A DNA stretch of 64,000 bases from Nymphaea colorata (taxonomy: Eukaryota; Streptophyta; Magnoliopsida; Nymphaeales; Nymphaeaceae), in NCBI RefSeq assembly GCF_008831285.2, contig NC_045141.1, forward strand, positions 5,349,224 to 5,413,223, given 5' to 3'. The notes beneath the pieces were generated by a model, which had not been told where the DNA came from, made no database searches, and saw only the letters and a program-made list of their open reading frames with translations. Shown piece after piece: positions 61,194-64,000 of the stretch; positions within the stretch are counted from its first letter, which is position 1, and every line of letters begins with the position of its first letter. A program made the translations under genes and the position numbers.

Positions 61194-64000
61194 CTATAGC
61201 TAAATGAGTTGTTAAAGATTAATGTTCAACCAAAAGCAAAAATAATAAACTCGAAAGCAGATTGAACCACTACAAAATGATCGATACCACTTTGATTGTG
61301 AAGTATGTGCATTATCAGAACCAAAAAATGATAATCAACAGAACCAACTTCAGCTGGATTTATCCAAATGTAGACCAAATAAAAAAAAAGTCACAAAATT
61401 CTATGGAAAAAATTATAAAGCAGAGCTAATTCTAAGCTTTACTTTGACATTAAAAAATGAAAAAAGAAAAACAAATAGGGGTTATCTTCTGTTCAACTTT
61501 CTTGTGCACAAAAAATAAATAAAATCATGCAGTGGGAAGAAAATGACAATAAGTTCAAACTTTAGCAAGCCAATAAAAGGGCCATAAAAATATTTACAAT
61601 GTCCATCTTGCTACTAATTGTAATAATCATGTCATTGACATATATAAAAGAAGAATGACTATACCTAAAAAAGTTATCTTAGCAAAATAGAGTTGTAGCA
61701 GAATAACAAAGTTTAAAATTTATCTTAGCAAAATATAGTTGTATCAAAAGAACAAGATTTTAAAATTTAGAGATGTGACAAATAACTTAAATTTATTAAA
61801 GCAAAACATAGGAGTTCACATTACACTATAAAACTTTCCTCAGGTGAAGAATCTTACAATAGAAAGTTTTGCCGAAGAGGGAGATTCATATAAACTTCTA
61901 CATTTAATTCTTATTAAAAAAGCAATTCTGACGTCAATTTGGTATATGTCTCAACCTTTAATAGAAATTTACAAGAACCATAATTAATGTCATCTTAGCT
62001 TATGGAGAGAAGGCTTCTGAATAGTCTATGACTCATCATATTATTGATTATAACCCAGGCAAGTTCATAGTTTATATAGCACTCCACATGTTTGGGTTTT
62101 GGAAGGACTTAAGAATAGTTTCGTAACAAAGTTTTTGCCAACACTTTAGAAGTTTATATACTCGTGGGTCATTAACAACCAATTAGTAGTGTATATTTCC
62201 CCTACATCTGAGCTTATACAACTAAGCAGGCAAAAAAAAGGTATACCACTTAGATTAGAAATATCTGAGTTTCTACAATGAGGTTTTCACTTTTCATCAA
62301 ATCTAACCAGTTTCAGTTTTAAACTCTTAAAGATACACATAAAAGTTTCACTGTAACTAATCTACAACAGTGTCCCACTAAACAGAACGTGATAAAAATA
62401 TCTACAAATTAAATTGAATAAATAACATTTTCCGACACAATTTCTCCCAGTACATAAAGTGGGGCCTAATCAAAGAAATAGGAACAAAGGCATTTGCCAT
62501 CTAGGTGTATAATCCTGCACACACCATTTAAGTGTTTAATCCTGCACACACACATATCGATCAGCTGTCTCAAGAAAAGAACAGATCTCCATAAAGTATC
62601 AGTATCAGTTTCATAATAGATATCATATGGGATATATCGTAGCAACTAAGAATGAAGAATTAGAAACAACAATGCTGAATAGGCTTTTTAATACTTGTAA
62701 ATACTAGAAGAGTAAACAAATGATCCTAAACTAAACAATTTGAGTGAATAAATATCAAGTTCAAAAAAATTATTTCTCAAATCATTCATATTCATCTGAT
62801 TGAGTTCCTTTTTCCTCAGGCAGTTCCATTTCTCTGGAAAATTTTGAATTCTTTCATAATTTCAGTGCAACAATCACTCCAACTGCTGTCATAACTCAAA
62901 ACATCATTGAGCAAGAATTTTCAACTTCCTTGGTCACAATCTACTATCACTACAGACATGAAGCATGAAAATAAAAAACTTCTCAAAGAAAGGTGCCAGT
63001 TCATTCTCAAATGGGATGTATGCTAAACAAGCTTAGGAAAAATAGCAACTACTACATGCTTGGCAACTAATCTGTACTAACAGCAAAAAAAAAGCCAGTG
63101 ATTATTTGTTTGCAGAATGCAATGCAGAGATCTATGTTAAGATTTCAACTGGTACCTAAATAAAATAGGCATGTGAAAGCTATGCATGGAAATGGTTAGA
63201 TAAAATAGCTCTGCTAATGTATTTTTTTCTTAAAAGAACACTCATTTAAAAAGTTCAAACCCATCAACCATGACAAGAAAATCTAGTTCATGAAACACAT
63301 TCTTCAAAAGCTTCTAAGGAAATTCAGAAATCACAAGTCTTTCTCTTTATATGCAGATATACAGATATATATATTTACATTCTGTCACACCTATATCTGA
63401 GGTTGCACTTTTTCTGCTATGCATTTTCCTGCTATACCTGCCTAGGCATGCATGACAATGACAAATGGTACTCAAAATGTCAATCAATAAAACACTAAAA
63501 TAAAACATTCACATTCACTTATTATTAAGAAACTTCATTTAAAGAGAAATATATATCTCAATTCAACATTAGCTTGTCTTGTTAAACTAGTTAGAAGCTA
63601 GCATCAACATAAATCCAAGTATAATACATAAATGAACTTACCTGAGGCCAATCTCCAATTGAAATGTTAAAAAAAACAAAAATAAATTGAGAAGGAGAAA
63701 GTGAAGCATGGCATAGGGAAGTACTTGATCTGCAGAAAATCAATTAATTTTAGGACGAAAGTGACTATAAGAGACAATAAAAGAAAAAACTTCAGATCGT
63801 AAAAAGGGACTCATCGTTCATCTTTCAAAAGGGAGGAGCGAACACAAAACTCCCCTTTGTCAACTTCACATGTAAATTTCCGCATACATATTTCCTTATC
63901 CAACTTATCTCTAAAAGAATCCAATCTCAGTGGACCCAGTCACACAATTGCTTATATTATCGTAGAAGTTGGGGAAGGCTCAAACTAATAACGAATCAAC
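61194..64000. other. AT-rich sequence upstream of the JmjC pseudogene, no exon recognised
   Basis: If the gene were complete, JmjN and the first JmjC exons would lie here or beyond. I find splice-like GTAAG sites on the minus strand (for example near 63640) but no open stretch matching JmjN or the HxD part of JmjC. A short CCTGCACACAC repeat occurs near 62513 and 62541. Confidence 0.5.

Overview
This looks like nuclear DNA of a flowering plant. The recognisable genes are a subfamily XII-type LRR receptor kinase, a TPS-b-like terpene synthase with a plastid-type leader and RRX8W motif, a CC-type NB-ARC-LRR resistance gene and a plant JmjC/C5HC2/FYRN histone demethylase, with Ty1/copia and LINE remnants between them. 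I cannot place the species. The sequence is AT-rich and contains one run of 100 Ns (17097-17196). Every gene I recognise carries stop codons, frameshifts or missing exons, so I read the window as decayed, probably heterochromatic DNA with no gene that is clearly intact.

Layout. (1) 1-8616 is a satellite array. Monomers of about 115 bp alternate in orientation and build a higher-order repeat of about 2.03 kb. (2) 8617-9020 is a short hAT/MITE-like element. (3) 9021-14330 holds an LRR receptor kinase pseudogene (+ strand) whose signal-peptide exon and promoter sit in an exact 388-bp tandem duplication. (4) 14768-15144 is a satellite fragment in the opposite sense, then AT-rich DNA and the gap, then 17197-21424, a second satellite array inverted relative to the first with units of about 1.2 kb. 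(5) 21425-25600 has no recognised gene. (6) 25630-26640 is a set of tandemly repeated promoter-like units leading into a seven-exon terpene synthase pseudogene (26644-29165, +).

(7) 29615-29776 (-) is an orphan fragment of a CNL coiled-coil domain. (8) 31215-54255 is dominated by a block of about 9.05 kb present twice in direct orientation, 13.4 kb apart (31794-40843 and 45213-54255). Each block begins with copia gag and carries BED-like and LINE remnants, a MITE, degenerate GATCCA-type repeats and TA microsatellites. (9) A CNL gene on the minus strand is split around the second block: the NB-ARC and first LRRs lie at 54256-56241, the C-terminal LRRs at 44188-44883, and a 258-bp piece of its LRR region is repeated in inverted orientation on the far side of the block (44884-45141 against 54272-54529). 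(10) 57058-58462 is bounded by a perfect 39-bp inverted repeat and contains a LINE fragment. (11) 58977-61193 (-) is a JmjC demethylase pseudogene with the end of JmjC, the C5HC2 finger and the FYRN region; its 5' exons are not visible up to 64000.

There is no operon-like logic. What links the loci is their mode of decay: segmental duplication, inversion, transposon insertion, and stop codons that mostly look like C-to-T or G-to-A changes, as expected in methylated DNA. The most interesting structures are the strand-alternating satellite with its inverted partner array, and the CNL gene split by a 9-kb block with inverted gene arms. Assembly or haplotype artefacts must be excluded for the 388-bp and 9-kb duplications.
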